This document shows, one piece after another, positions 52,924 to 62,351 of a stretch of 64,000 nucleotides of DNA. The notes under the pieces are model-generated. The model was not told the DNA's origin, did not search any database, and saw nothing but the letters and a program-made list of their open reading frames with translations. This DNA is from Salinivibrio kushneri (GTDB lineage Bacteria; Pseudomonadota; Gammaproteobacteria; Enterobacterales; Vibrionaceae). Numbering within the stretch: the stretch's first letter is position 1; each line of letters begins with the position of its first letter. The position numbers were made by a program, and so were the translations under genes. The stretch spans positions 496,001-560,000 of the forward strand of contig NZ_CP114588.1 in NCBI RefSeq assembly GCF_027286325.1. The letters are read 5' to 3'.

Positions 52924-55506
52924 ATGTATATGAGCACTGATGAGATCCGTACAGCGTTTCTCAAGTTCTTTGAAAGCAAAGGGCACCAGATTGTGCCTAG
53001 CTCGTCGCTCGTGCCAGCCGATGACCCAACGCTTTTGTTCACCAACGCAGGAATGAACCAGTTTAAAGACACCTTTTTAGGGGTTGAAAAGCGTGACTAC
53101 ACGCGCGCAACGTCAGCACAGCGCTGTGTGCGTGCGGGTGGTAAACACAACGACCTTGAAAACGTCGGTTTTACCGCGCGCCATCATACTTTCTTTGAAA
53201 TGCTGGGTAACTTCAGCTTTGGTGATTATTTCAAAAAAGAAGCCATTGCGTTTGCTTGGGAGTTTCTCACTGAAACCATTGGCTTACCAAAAGAAAAGCT
53301 GTTGGTAACTGTATACGAAACCGATGACGAAGCATTTGATATTTGGCATCAGCAAATTGGTGTCCCAGCGGATCGCATTGTGCGTATCGGTGATAAAGAA
53401 GGCGGTAAGCCTTACGAGTCAGATAACTTCTGGCAAATGGGTGATACTGGGCCATGCGGACCATGTAGCGAAATTTTCTATGATCACGGTGAGCATATCT
53501 GGGGCGGTCCTCCAGGGACGCCAGAAGAAGACGGAGATCGCTTTATTGAGATCTGGAATATCGTCTTTATGCAATTCAATCGTCAAGCTGACGGCACCAT
53601 GGAGAACTTACCTAAGCCGTCAGTGGATACTGGCATGGGGATTGAGCGGATTGCGGCAATCAAGCAGGGCGTCCATTCCAACTATGAAATCGATGTTTTC
53701 CAGCAATTGATTAAGCAAGTCGCTGACATCATCGGCGTTGAAGATCTGACTAATCAGTCTTTGCGTGTGGTAGCTGACCACATCCGCTCGTGTGCGTATT
53801 TGATTGTTGATGGCGTGATGCCTTCTAACGAAGGGCGAGGCTATGTGTTGCGCCGAATCATTCGTCGTGCGGTTCGTCATGGTAACAAGCTTGGCAGCAA
53901 AGAGGCGTTTTTCTATAAGCTGGTTGGCCCTCTCGCCACCATCATGGGCACAGCAGGAGAAGATCTGCGTGCACAACAAACCATGGTGGAAAAAGTGCTT
54001 AAGATTGAAGAAGACAACTTTGGCCGCACGCTTGAGCGCGGGATGCTGATGTTGGAAGAGGCCTTGGACAAGGTTAAGGGTGACGAGTTGGATGGCGAAA
54101 CTGTCTTCAAACTCTATGACACTTACGGCTTCCCGGCAGACTTAACCAATGATGTTGCGCGTGAACGCGGTTATCGGATTGATGAAGCTGGCTTTGAAGC
54201 GGCGATGGAAGCTCAGCGTCAACGCGCGCGGGAAGCGGGGCAGTTTGGCACTGACTATAACCAAGCAATAAAAGTGGAGCATGGCTCTGATTTTTGTGGT
54301 TACACAGGGACAGAAGGCTCCGGTCAGATTACTGAGATCTTTGTCGACGGAGACTCCGTTGAGAGCTTGGTCTCTGGCGATAAAGCGGTCGTGATCCTTG
54401 ACCATACCCCTTTCTATGCTGAAGCTGGTGGCCAGTGTGGTGATACAGGGGTGATTGAAACAGACCAAGGGCGCTTCACCGTGACGGATACCCAGAAAGC
54501 GGGGCAAGCCATTGCGCACTACGGCAGCTTGTCGGAAGGGCAACTGAGTGTCGGGACACAAGCAACCGCTCGCGTGGATGCTGCGCGTCGTCACGCGGTA
54601 GCGATGAACCATTCTGCGACTCACTTGCTGCATGCTGCGCTACGTGAGGTACTGGGTGAGCATATTGCTCAGAAGGGGTCTTTGGTTCGCCCTGACGGCT
54701 TACGTTTTGACTTCTCACACCTTGAGCCGGTCACCGCCGATGAACTCAAAGCGGTTGAGCGGATCGTGAACCAGCAAATTCGTCGAAACAATGCAGTACA
54801 CACTGAGGTGATGGATATTGACGCGGCCAAGCAAAAAGGCGCGATGGCACTGTTTGGTGAGAAATACGATGACCAGGTGCGCGTATTAAGCATGGGCGAC
54901 TTCTCTATCGAACTGTGTGGCGGGACACACGCGACGCGTACGGGCGACATTGGGATGTTTAAAATCGTCTCTGAAGCGGGTATCGCGGCCGGTGTGCGTC
55001 GTATCGAAGCCATTACCGGGCAAGCGGCCATTGATAGCGTTTATCAGCAACAGGCAGACTATGAAGCCAAGCTTGACGATGCCCAGAGCAAAGCGAAAGC
55101 CTTAGAGAAACAAATTCAGCAGCTTAAGCAGAAACTGGCCGCACAAGAGAGTGCTGGGCTGATTAATCAAGTCCGTGAGCTAAACGGGGTAAAAGTGCTG
55201 ATTAGCCAGCTTGATGGCGCGGATAACAAAGCACTACGTAGCATGGTAGATGATCTGAAAAACCAAATGGGCAGTGGCATTGTGCTGCTCGGCAATGTGG
55301 CCAACGACAAAGTCGGCCTGATTGCGGGTGTCACCAAAGATCTTACCGGCACGGTAAAAGCGGGTGAACTGGTCAACCTTGTTGCGCAGCAAGTAGGTGG
55401 CAAAGGCGGTGGTCGCCCTGATATGGCGCAAGCCGGTGGTAGTGATGTGAGTGCACTGCCGAGTGCGTTAGCCTCTGCGGAGACGTGGCTCGCTGAGCAA
55501 CTTTAA
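52924..55506 (+). CDS. alaS: Alanyl-tRNA synthetase
   Basis: Charges tRNA-Ala and edits mischarged serine and glycine. The 860-residue protein has the class II core (about 1-240; [18 protein letters not shown], and [13 protein letters not shown]), the editing domain with zinc-site [11 protein letters not shown] and [13 protein letters not shown], a coiled coil ([20 protein letters not shown], about 715-745) and the C-Ala domain ([15 protein letters not shown]). ATG 52924 has AGGA 7 bp upstream; an in-frame ATG two codons later is less well placed. A terminator follows. Confidence 0.98.
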   Translation: MYMSTDEIRTAFLKFFESKGHQIVPSSSLVPADDPTLLFTNAGMNQFKDTFLGVEKRDYTRATSAQRCVRAGGKHNDLENVGFTARHHTFFEMLGNFSFGDYFKKEAIAFAWEFLTETIGLPKEKLLVTVYETDDEAFDIWHQQIGVPADRIVRIGDKEGGKPYESDNFWQMGDTGPCGPCSEIFYDHGEHIWGGPPGTPEEDGDRFIEIWNIVFMQFNRQADGTMENLPKPSVDTGMGIERIAAIKQGVHSNYEIDVFQQLIKQVADIIGVEDLTNQSLRVVADHIRSCAYLIVDGVMPSNEGRGYVLRRIIRRAVRHGNKLGSKEAFFYKLVGPLATIMGTAGEDLRAQQTMVEKVLKIEEDNFGRTLERGMLMLEEALDKVKGDELDGETVFKLYDTYGFPADLTNDVARERGYRIDEAGFEAAMEAQRQRAREAGQFGTDYNQAIKVEHGSDFCGYTGTEGSGQITEIFVDGDSVESLVSGDKAVVILDHTPFYAEAGGQCGDTGVIETDQGRFTVTDTQKAGQAIAHYGSLSEGQLSVGTQATARVDAARRHAVAMNHSATHLLHAALREVLGEHIAQKGSLVRPDGLRFDFSHLEPVTADELKAVERIVNQQIRRNNAVHTEVMDIDAAKQKGAMALFGEKYDDQVRVLSMGDFSIELCGGTHATRTGDIGMFKIVSEAGIAAGVRRIEAITGQAAIDSVYQQQADYEAKLDDAQSKAKALEKQIQQLKQKLAAQESAGLINQVRELNGVKVLISQLDGADNKALRSMVDDLKNQMGSGIVLLGNVANDKVGLIAGVTKDLTGTVKAGELVNLVAQQVGGKGGGRPDMAQAGGSDVSALPSALASAETWLAEQL

Positions 55507-55944
55507 GCCACCTTTGTTTTTCCACAAAAGTCAAGAGGGTCGCGTAATGCGACCCTTTTTTGTGATCTAGATTAATAATTGCACTTTTTTTCTGATTCTG
55601 TATAGTGCAACGCCTTAAGCGACGCACTGGCGTAAGACGTGATACTGGTTAGATTTTATCGCCACGCCAGCCAATGCAGTACAGATTTCTCTTACACTGT
55701 TATCTCAGGTCAATCGCCTTCTCGGCTAACGGCATGATGATAAAACAGTAAATTTCTCTGCCCCTTTCTGGATATGGTTTGATAATTCAGCCATAGTGTG
55801 AATACGGACGTTTTGGCGCCCGTATTGGCATCATTAGCAGGGAAAGAATCCAACGATCACAGGTAACGAGCCGATACGCTGGCGGGTTATCTGGCTCAGA
55901 CACTAATTGAATAAGTAAAAGATTGATACTCAAGGAGTAGAAGC
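55507..55944. other. Intergenic region alaS / csrA, without lysC
   Basis: 438 bp. It begins with the alaS terminator (55536-55561) and includes a short hairpin, AATACGG (55801-55807) with CCGTATT (55820-55826). The remainder must hold csrA promoters, several of which exist in E. coli; I could not choose one. No lysine riboswitch, reading frame or remnant of aspartokinase was recognised, although Vibrio cholerae has lysC at this place. Confidence 0.5.
55536..55561 (+). terminator. Terminator after alaS
   Basis: AGGGTCGC / GTAAT / GCGACCCT followed by TTTTT; 30 bp past the alaS stop. Confidence 0.88.
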
Positions 55945-56142
55945 ATGCTGATTTTAACTCGCCGTGTGGGCGAAACCTTGATGATTGGTGATGAAGTGAC
56001 TGTCACCGTACTGGGTGTGAAAGGTAACCAAGTCCGTATTGGTGTGAACGCACCGAAAGATGTTTCGGTACATCGCGAAGAGATCTACATGCGTATTCAG
56101 GCCGAGAAAGGCACGCCTGCAAGTGGTCAAAACGACTACTAA
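55945..56142 (+). CDS. csrA: Carbon storage regulator CsrA
   Basis: RNA-binding homodimer that represses or stabilises many messages by binding GGA in loops; controlled by small RNAs made under BarA-UvrY, whose sensor kinase is also in this window. The 65-residue protein opens [20 protein letters not shown] and contains [11 protein letters not shown], with the RNA-contacting R44 region conserved. CAAGGAG ribosome binding site. It is followed by a hairpin terminator. Confidence 0.99.
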   Translation: MLILTRRVGETLMIGDEVTVTVLGVKGNQVRIGVNAPKDVSVHREEIYMRIQAEKGTPASGQNDY

Positions 56143-56151
56143 CAAGGCAAG

Positions 56152-56177
56152 AAAAGGTCGACCTAGGTCGGCCTTTT
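56152..56177 (+). terminator. Terminator after csrA
   Basis: AAAAGGTCGACC / TA / GGTCGGCCTTTT (one G-U pair; innermost pairs must open for the loop) followed by TTT, 10 bp past the csrA stop. Confidence 0.85.
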
Positions 56178-56296
56178 TTATCGCTGCTTTTTCCATAAAA
56201 TCAGAATGAAGCGGCGATAAATCCAACAATAAAATCAGGCTGTGGGTGATAATTGTCCATTTGTTGGTGGCAAGACGATTTTTGCCAGAAAAGTGT

Positions 56297-56324
56297 TTGA
56301 CATATATGTGGCTCAAAGTAATAT
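56297..56324 (+). promoter_or_regulatory. Promoter of the tRNA cluster
   Basis: Perfect -35 TTGACA at 56297-56302, 16-bp spacer, -10 TAATAT at 56319-56324, then a GC-rich stretch before the first tRNA, which suits stringent control. The first mature tRNA base is about 17 bp beyond. Confidence 0.75.
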
Positions 56325-56340
56325 GTGCACCCGCAGCGAC

Positions 56341-56433
56341 GGTGAGGTGGCCGAGTGGCTGAAGGCGCTCCCCTGCTAAGGGAGTATACGGTTTGTAGCC
56401 GTATCGAGGGTTCGAATCCCTCCCTCACCGCCA
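56341..56433 (+). tRNA. tRNA-Ser (GCT), copy 1
   Basis: 93 bases including encoded CCA. Acceptor GGTGAGG pairs with CCTCACC; anticodon GCT in CTGCTAA; long variable arm (GTATACGGTTTGTAGCCGTATC region) and T loop GGTTCGAATCC. Reads AGC/AGU. Equivalent to serV behind csrA in E. coli. Confidence 0.97.
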
Positions 56434-56457
56434 TGTTGTTGCAAGCAAGATAGATGC

Positions 56458-56534
56458 GCGTCCGTAGCTCAGCTGGATAGAGTACCTGGCTACGAACCAG
56501 GCGGTCGGAGGTTCGAATCCTCCCGGACGCGCCA
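56458..56534 (+). tRNA. tRNA-Arg (ACG), copy 1
   Basis: 77 bases with encoded CCA. Acceptor GCGTCCG pairs with CGGACGC; anticodon ACG in CTACGAA, whose first A is edited to inosine by TadA in this tRNA. Reads CGU, CGC and CGA. Equivalent to the argV group of E. coli. Confidence 0.97.
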
Positions 56535-56542
56535 CTACTTGC

Positions 56543-56635
56543 GGTGAGGTGGCCGAGTGGCTGAAGGCGCTCCCCTGCTAAGGGAGTATACGGTTTGTAG
56601 CCGTATCGAGGGTTCGAATCCCTCCCTCACCGCCA
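56543..56635 (+). tRNA. tRNA-Ser (GCT), copy 2
   Basis: Base for base identical to copy 1 over all 93 positions. It lies 8 bp after tRNA-Arg copy 1. E. coli has a single gene here, so this looks like a duplicated Ser-Arg unit. Confidence 0.97.
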
Positions 56636-56667
56636 TGATTTACAAGCCTGCCTTGTAGTTAAGATGT

Positions 56668-56744
56668 GCGTCCGTAGCTCAGCTGGATAGAGTACCTGGC
56701 TACGAACCAGGCGGTCGGAGGTTCGAATCCTCCCGGACGCGCCA
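56668..56744 (+). tRNA. tRNA-Arg (ACG), copy 2
   Basis: Identical to copy 1, 77 bases with CCA. Second member of the duplicated Ser-Arg unit; spacer to tRNA-Ser copy 2 is 32 bp and differs from the first unit's 24 bp. Confidence 0.97.
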
Positions 56745-56799
56745 TCTCTTCACGGAAGACCCGCAAGATTGTTCATGATGAACGTAAGATTGTCGACAC

Positions 56800-56876
56800 G
56801 CGCTCGTAGCTCAGCTGGATAGAGTACCTGGCTACGAACCAGGCGGTCGGAGGTTCGAATCCTCCCGAGCGCGCCA
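56800..56876 (+). tRNA. tRNA-Arg (ACG), copy 3, acceptor variant
   Basis: 77 bases with CCA. The acceptor reads GCGCTCG with CGAGCGC, so two adjacent pairs differ from the other copies and both changes are compensated on the opposite strand. The body, anticodon and T arm are unchanged. Confidence 0.97.
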
Positions 56877-56903
56877 TCTTCAATCCTAAGCAAATCCGTC
56901 AGC

Positions 56904-56980
56904 GCGTCCGTAGCTCAGCTGGATAGAGTACCTGGCTACGAACCAGGCGGTCGGAGGTTCGAATCCTCCCGGACGCGCCA
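56904..56980 (+). tRNA. tRNA-Arg (ACG), copy 4
   Basis: Identical to copies 1 and 2, 77 bases with CCA. Last tRNA of the cluster; no clear hairpin terminator follows in the next 100 bp. Confidence 0.97.
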
Positions 56981-57491
56981 TTTTGCTTCTCTTCGCGATA
57001 TCCCCTTGTGACATGACTTTACACCAATCGTGCAAAACAGACAGTTTTCACGTCTTTACCCTTTTCTCTGTGCCGTCGTCTTATTGCAACACGCTTATCA
57101 GCTGACTGCTTATCATCTCGGAATGCCTATCAGTACCGAGCTTTCAACGATCTTGGTCGCTTTCGGAAAAACGCTTTTTCCAAAAATGCCACAGTCGTGA
57201 AGCTGGAATCGCTTTTCTATACGGTGACGCTTAGCCGGGCGCCATTGCTACTTGCCTGCTGGCCGTGAGTTTGCATAAACATCCAGTTTATCCATCTTTT
57301 TTAATCAGTGAGTGAAAATACCCATTAACGGACGTTATGAGGTAACAAAAACGCAATAGTCAGATTGTCATTTATGCGAATTGTTAGTATTTTGAACGCC
57401 GATGATGAATTTGCCCCCAAGATAAATGGATAATAACGGGGACAATCACTGCTTAGATGTAAGCAAAAGTGAGTGTGACAAGGAAGAAATC
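56981..57491 (+). other. Intergenic region between the tRNA cluster and oadG
   Basis: About 510 bp. A short A/T hairpin, GGAAAAA-CGC-TTTTTCC, lies at 57165-57181. The oad promoter and any regulator sites should be here, but no convincing FNR, CRP or CitB site was found. The oadG frame stays open back to 57426; those extra codons are not family-like. No other gene or RNA was recognised. Confidence 0.45.
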
Positions 57492-57746
57492 ATGGATTTA
57501 GGCCCGCTTTTAGAACAGGCGATGATGCTGATGTTAACTGGCATGGTTGTCGTGTTCGTATTTCTCTCGATATTAATTTTTTTGGTCCGCCAACTGGAAC
57601 GTTTTGGCGATCCTATCCCACCTGCCGCGGCCAAAGCGGCCACTCAGCCCAAAGCCCAAGCAGCACCTGACGCATCACAACCTTCATCGGATGTGATTGC
57701 CGCAATCACTGTGGCTGTTCAGCAGTACCGCCAACGTCACCGTTGA
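57492..57746 (+). CDS. oadG: Oxaloacetate decarboxylase gamma chain
   Basis: Small membrane anchor that holds the soluble alpha chain to the beta chain of the sodium pump. I start at [13 protein letters not shown] (ATG 57492, AGGAAG before it), giving 84 residues. One membrane helix at about 13-35, then an Ala/Pro-rich stretch and a C-terminal [17 protein letters not shown] segment that binds zinc and the alpha chain in studied homologues. oadA follows 32 bp later. Confidence 0.93.
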   Translation: MDLGPLLEQAMMLMLTGMVVVFVFLSILIFLVRQLERFGDPIPPAAAKAATQPKAQAAPDASQPSSDVIAAITVAVQQYRQRHR

Positions 57747-57778
57747 GTGGTCAGGCACATATAAAAAAGGAGTTTGTT

Positions 57779-59569
57779 ATGTCTACGCCGTTAGCTATTA
57801 CCGATGTGGTATTGCGTGATGCCCATCAGTCGTTGTTTGCCACACGTCTGCGTTTGGACGATATGTTGCCGATTGCCGCCGAGCTGGATCAAATTGGTTT
57901 TTGGTCATTGGAAACCTGGGGTGGGGCGACCTTTGATGCTTGTATTCGTTATCTGGGGGAAGATCCTTGGGTGCGCTTGCGAGAGCTCAAAAAAGCGATG
58001 CCAAATACCCCGATGCAGATGCTGCTACGTGGTCAGAATCTGTTAGGTTATCGCCACTATGCCGATGATGTGGTACACAAGTTTGTCGAGCGCGCACATG
58101 CAAATGGCATGGATGTGTTCCGGATTTTTGATGCGATGAACGATGTGCGCAACTTCCAAGCAGCGGTTGGTGCGGCGGTGGACGTCGGTGCGCATGCGCA
58201 AGGCACGATCTCTTACACCACCAGTCCTGTGCACACCATGGACACGTGGACCGACTTGGCTAAACAGTTGGAAGATCTTGGCTGTCACTCGTTGTGCATT
58301 AAAGACATGTCAGGTTTGTTAAAACCTTATGAAGCACATGAGCTTGTGAGCCGTATCAAAGCGGCTTGTGATATTCCCTTATCCTTGCACTGTCACGCCA
58401 CCACAGGGTTATCGACGGCCACAGCCGTCAAAGCGGTCGAAGCGGGCTTGGATGTACTCGATACCGCCATTTCTTCAATGAGCCAAACCTACGGGCACAC
58501 GCCGACGGAAACCGTGGTGGCGATGCTTGAAGGCACTGAGCGCGAAACGAACCTCGACCTGAATAAGCTTGAGTCTATTGCCGCTTATTTCCGCACCGTG
58601 CGTAAAAAATACGCGCAATTTGAAGGGCAGCTTAAAGGCGTCGACTCACGTATTTTGATTGCACAAGTGCCCGGCGGCATGCTGACCAATATGGAAAGCC
58701 AGCTTAAAGAGCAGGGTGCGGCCGACAAAATGGACGAGGTGCTGGAGGAAATTCCACGGGTTCGTGAAGATTTAGGCTATATCCCCTTAGTCACCCCGAC
58801 CTCGCAAATTGTTGGCTCTCAGTCGGTGATTAACGTGCTAACCGGTGAGCGCTACAAGAGTATTACCAAAGAAACGGCAGCCCTTTTAAAAGGGGAATAC
58901 GGGAAAGCACCCGCGCCGGTTAATGCCACCCTCCAAGCTCGCGTGTTAGACGGCGAAGAGGCGATCACCTGTCGTCCTGCTGACAAGCTAGAACCGGAAA
59001 TGGAGGCTTTGACCCAAACACTGACCGACAAAGCCGCGGCCGAGAATGTCACCTTGGCGGAGCAGACCATTGATGATGTGCTGACCTACGCCCTGTTCCC
59101 TCAGGTGGGATGGAAGTTCTTACAAAACCGAGGCAACCCGGCTGCGTTTGAACCGGCACCTACCGGGGAGCCAGCCCCTACGCCCGCGGCTCCTCAGCCA
59201 TCAGGCAGTGACGACGTGGAAACCTATAGTGTGCGTGTTAACGGTCAGGTTTATCAGGTCGATGTGGGGCCTGATGGTGCGCTGGGTGATGTTCAGCCAG
59301 TCAGTCAGGCGTCGACTTCGGCGAGTGCGCCAGCCCCTCAAGCTGCGCCAAGCAACCTAGAGCCAGTTACGGCGCCTCTAGCAGGTAACATTTTTAAGGT
59401 GATGGTCACGCCAGGTGAGCATGTACAGGAAGGTGATGTCTTAATCATCCTGGAAGCGATGAAGATGGAAACCGAAGTACGAGCCGCCCATGCGGGCACC
59501 ATCCAAGACGTACAAGTGAAAGAAGGCGATGCCGTGACCGTCGGTATGCCACTATTGCACCTAGGATAA
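57779..59569 (+). CDS. oadA: Oxaloacetate decarboxylase alpha chain (biotin protein)
   Basis: Carboxyltransferase that takes CO2 from oxaloacetate onto biotin. I start at [19 protein letters not shown] (ATG 57779, AAAAAAGGAG before it), giving 596 residues. The metal-binding site is in [10 protein letters not shown] and LHCHATTG; the carboxylated or catalytic lysine in LCIKDMSG. A Pro/Ala-rich linker (about 460-525) leads to the biotinyl domain with the biotin lysine in EAMKMETE, about 35 residues from the end. Pyruvate carboxylase subunits are related, but the OadGAB set settles the call. Confidence 0.96.
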   Translation: MSTPLAITDVVLRDAHQSLFATRLRLDDMLPIAAELDQIGFWSLETWGGATFDACIRYLGEDPWVRLRELKKAMPNTPMQMLLRGQNLLGYRHYADDVVHKFVERAHANGMDVFRIFDAMNDVRNFQAAVGAAVDVGAHAQGTISYTTSPVHTMDTWTDLAKQLEDLGCHSLCIKDMSGLLKPYEAHELVSRIKAACDIPLSLHCHATTGLSTATAVKAVEAGLDVLDTAISSMSQTYGHTPTETVVAMLEGTERETNLDLNKLESIAAYFRTVRKKYAQFEGQLKGVDSRILIAQVPGGMLTNMESQLKEQGAADKMDEVLEEIPRVREDLGYIPLVTPTSQIVGSQSVINVLTGERYKSITKETAALLKGEYGKAPAPVNATLQARVLDGEEAITCRPADKLEPEMEALTQTLTDKAAAENVTLAEQTIDDVLTYALFPQVGWKFLQNRGNPAAFEPAPTGEPAPTPAAPQPSGSDDVETYSVRVNGQVYQVDVGPDGALGDVQPVSQASTSASAPAPQAAPSNLEPVTAPLAGNIFKVMVTPGEHVQEGDVLIILEAMKMETEVRAAHAGTIQDVQVKEGDAVTVGMPLLHLG

Positions 59570-59578
59570 GAGGGCAGC

Positions 59579-60709
59579 ATGGAAGGATTAATGATCCTGT
59601 GGTCGGAAACTGGACTGGCAAACTTTCAGTGGCCACAGCTTGTAATGATTGCCGTGGGCTGTCTATTGCTCTTTTTGGCGATTCGACGCGGCTTTGAGCC
59701 CTTGCTTTTGTTACCTATCGGTTTTGGCGCTATATTGGCGAATATACCCAATGCCGGTTTTAACGAACCGGGCGGTCTGCTCTACTACGTCTACCATGTC
59801 GGGATTGATACTGGCGTGTTCCCACTCCTGATATTTATGGGGGTGGGAGCAATGACCGATTTTGGTGCGCTGATCGCTAACCCGCGCACCTTGTTGCTCG
59901 GCGCGGCGGCACAATTTGGTATTTTTGCCACCTTGTTTGGCGCCATATTGCTTAACTTGGTACCAGGCATGGCGTTTAGCCTCCAAGATGCCGCTTCCAT
60001 TGCGATCATTGGTGGCGCGGATGGGCCAACGGCAATTTTCTTGGCGAGCCGTTTATCACCGGACTTGCTCGGGGCCATTGCCGTCGCAGCCTATAGCTAT
60101 ATGGCTCTGGTGCCCATTATTCAGCCACCAATCATGAAGTTGTTTACCTCTGACAGCGAACGCAAGATTGAGATGAAGCAACTTCGTCATGTGTCGAAAA
60201 CCGAGAAAGTGCTGTTTCCGCTGGCGGTACTGATGATGACCATCTTATTCTTGCCTTCGGCGACACCGCTGGTTGGTATGTTCTGCCTCGGTAACTTGAT
60301 GCGAGAGTGTGGCGTGGTGGATCGCTTATCGGGCACTGCCCAGAATGAGCTGATCAACATTGTCACCATTTTTCTTGGTCTGGCGGTAGGCTCCAAATTG
60401 GAAGCCGATAAGTTTCTTCAGTTTGAAACCCTCGGCATCTTGGTATTGGGCGCAGTGGCGTTTAGCATCGGTACCGGGACTGGGGTCTTAATGGCCAAAC
60501 TCCTTAACCGCTTTAGTCGTGACCCTATCAACCCGTTGATTGGTGCAGCCGGCGTTTCAGCCGTACCGATGGCGGCCCGAGTGGTTAACAAAGTAGGACT
60601 CGATGCCAACCCGCATAACTTCTTGTTAATGCATGCGATGGGGCCGAACGTGGCCGGTGTGTTGGGCTCTGCGGTCGCGGCTGGTATCTTGTTGGCCTTG
60701 GTGGGCTAA
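59579..60709 (+). CDS. oadB: Oxaloacetate decarboxylase beta chain, sodium pump
   Basis: Membrane subunit that decarboxylates carboxybiotin and uses the energy to export sodium. The 376-residue protein has about nine to eleven hydrophobic segments and the functional aspartate loop [17 protein letters not shown], plus the conserved [16 protein letters not shown] near the end. The gene completes oadGAB and is followed by a terminator. No citrate genes accompany it, so it probably serves general oxaloacetate or sodium balance, as the lone oad set of V. cholerae near csrA does. Confidence 0.96.
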   Translation: MEGLMILWSETGLANFQWPQLVMIAVGCLLLFLAIRRGFEPLLLLPIGFGAILANIPNAGFNEPGGLLYYVYHVGIDTGVFPLLIFMGVGAMTDFGALIANPRTLLLGAAAQFGIFATLFGAILLNLVPGMAFSLQDAASIAIIGGADGPTAIFLASRLSPDLLGAIAVAAYSYMALVPIIQPPIMKLFTSDSERKIEMKQLRHVSKTEKVLFPLAVLMMTILFLPSATPLVGMFCLGNLMRECGVVDRLSGTAQNELINIVTIFLGLAVGSKLEADKFLQFETLGILVLGAVAFSIGTGTGVLMAKLLNRFSRDPINPLIGAAGVSAVPMAARVVNKVGLDANPHNFLLMHAMGPNVAGVLGSAVAAGILLALVG

Positions 60710-60748
60710 TGCCCGGGTGATTTGACACCGAGTAGATAAAAAGAAAAT

Positions 60749-60779
60749 AGCGGTAGGCATTGAGTCTGCCGCTTTTTTT
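60749..60779 (+). terminator. Terminator after oadB
   Basis: AGCGGTAG / loop of nine / CTGCCGCT with one G-U pair, followed by TTTTTT, 40 bp past the oadB stop. Confidence 0.82.
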
Positions 60780-60893
60780 GTTAAGACTAGAGGTTTACGC
60801 TTTGCAATGGCTCTGTGCTTAATCTCGTCGTTAAGGCAAATACCATAACGTTGTACGCCAGCATAAGCACAATGGCATGCGAAAGGAGTCAAT

Positions 60894-61850
60894 ATGTCGA
60901 ATAATCTCTCACTTGCAATCACTGAATTTGGTGCGCCCGAGGTACTTACCCCGGTCAATCGTCCGATTCCATCTCCCTCTGAAGAGCAGGTGTTGATTCA
61001 AGTAAAAGCTGCTGGGGTTAACCCCATTGATGCAAAAACGCGTGCCGGGCTTGGTTGGGCTGCAGAGCACAATCAAGACAAGCTACCTTGGGTGCCGGGC
61101 TATGATGTTGCCGGGGTGGTGGTGGCGAATGGCACCAATGAAAGCAAGTTTGATGTGGGGGATCGTGTCGCTGGGATGGTTGGCTTCCCAACGGAAGGCG
61201 GGGGATACAGCCAATATGTGGTCGCCGATGCTGGGTTGTTATCAACCGTGCCGCCGAGTGTGCCTATGGTGGATGCCGCTGCAGTGCCGTTGGCAGGGTT
61301 GACGGCTTGGCAAGCGCTTGAGCATGGTAAACTGGTGCGTGATGAAAAAGTATTGATTTTAGCGGGCGCTGGGGGCGTGGGGCACCTTGCGGTACAGTTA
61401 GCCGTTCGTCTTGGGGCGCAGGTTTATGCCACAGCCTCTGAAAACAATCATGCCTTTTTACGTCAACTGGATGCGACACCGATCGATTACCATCAAGCGC
61501 ATTGGGCCACTGCTAATGGTGAATTTGATCTGGTGATTGATTTGGTGGGGGGAGACGCCGCCATTGATGCATTAGCAAGCCTGAAAACAGGTGGGCGTAT
61601 CGTCACCGTCCCCACTAATACGCGCGATACCATTACCTCCGCTGCTGCCGAGCGAGGGCTGAAAGCGACAGGTATGTTGGTTGATCCAAATACTTGGCAG
61701 ACTCAGCGCTTGCTCGACATGCTTGATCAGGGCGATCTGAAGATAGATATCGCGGCCGTCTATCCGCTTGAACAGGGCGCACAGGCGCACAAAGCGTTAG
61801 AAACAGGGCATACACGTGGTAAGCGCGTGTTAGAAATGCCCTCGGGTTAA
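60894..61850 (+). CDS. NADPH-dependent MDR family oxidoreductase (quinone reductase-like)
   Basis: A 318-residue zinc-independent medium-chain dehydrogenase/reductase. The GroES-like N-terminal half has AAGVNPIDAKTRAG and PGYDVAGVVVANG, and the nucleotide-binding half has LILAGAGGVGHLAVQLA (about 150-166). The usual zinc ligands are absent, pointing to a quinone or enone reductase. The ATG has AAGGAG 7-8 bp upstream. It stands alone after the oad operon; substrate unknown. Confidence 0.9.
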   Translation: MSNNLSLAITEFGAPEVLTPVNRPIPSPSEEQVLIQVKAAGVNPIDAKTRAGLGWAAEHNQDKLPWVPGYDVAGVVVANGTNESKFDVGDRVAGMVGFPTEGGGYSQYVVADAGLLSTVPPSVPMVDAAAVPLAGLTAWQALEHGKLVRDEKVLILAGAGGVGHLAVQLAVRLGAQVYATASENNHAFLRQLDATPIDYHQAHWATANGEFDLVIDLVGGDAAIDALASLKTGGRIVTVPTNTRDTITSAAAERGLKATGMLVDPNTWQTQRLLDMLDQGDLKIDIAAVYPLEQGAQAHKALETGHTRGKRVLEMPSG

Positions 61851-61918
61851 CCACCAAGCCCGTGGGAGCGCTTTGTCGTGGTGGCAGGTGCTGAACCAAT
61901 GATAATGCATGGGGTCGA

Positions 61919-62341
61919 ATGGACGATTGGATGCTGTTGGCAACCTTGTTTGCCACCAGCTTTTTAAGTGCGACCTTATTGCCAGGTGGCTCTGAGGCCA
62001 ACCTGGTATATTTAATAACCCAGCACGCATTCGTGGATGGGATCGTTGTGGCGATTGCCACGGTAGGCAACACGCTCGGTGGCATGACCAATTACGCTAT
62101 CGGGCGCTGGCTGCCCGATTATCAGCCGCATCAATCATGGCACCGTCGAGCGCTCGCGTGGCTGCAACGCTACGGCTATGCCGCGCTGCTGCTAAGCTGG
62201 GTGCCGGTGATTGGTGATCCGTTATGCGTGGTGGCTGGTTGGCTGCGCCTTCGACAGTCTTGGTGTTGGGTGGTCATCTTTATTGCAAAAGCATCACGCT
62301 ACCTAGTGATTGTGATTTCATTCCGTTGGGTAGCAGGTTAG
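61919..62341 (+). CDS. yqaA: DedA-type small membrane protein YqaA
   Basis: A 140-residue inner-membrane protein with about four hydrophobic segments and the VTT/DedA marks: an N-terminal SATLLPGGSEANLVYL loop, TVGNTLGGMTNYAIGRW (about 49-65), RYGYAALLLSWVPVIGDPLCVVAG (in two pieces, about 84-107). E. coli YqaA is the same size. The ribosome binding site is weak (GGGG before the ATG). It lies 69 bp after the oxidoreductase and 10 bp before the M16 gene, so the three may be cotranscribed. Confidence 0.85.
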   Translation: MDDWMLLATLFATSFLSATLLPGGSEANLVYLITQHAFVDGIVVAIATVGNTLGGMTNYAIGRWLPDYQPHQSWHRRALAWLQRYGYAALLLSWVPVIGDPLCVVAGWLRLRQSWCWVVIFIAKASRYLVIVISFRWVAG

Positions 62342-62351
62342 GAATTATTAT

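Noticed and set aside
55801..55826. Hairpin in the csrA upstream region as a riboswitch or terminator
   Set aside because: The stem is short, not followed by a T-run, and no lysine or other riboswitch core sequence was recognised.
57165..57181. A/T-rich hairpin as terminator of the tRNA cluster
   Set aside because: It lies 185 bp after the last tRNA, the stem is weak and no T-run follows.
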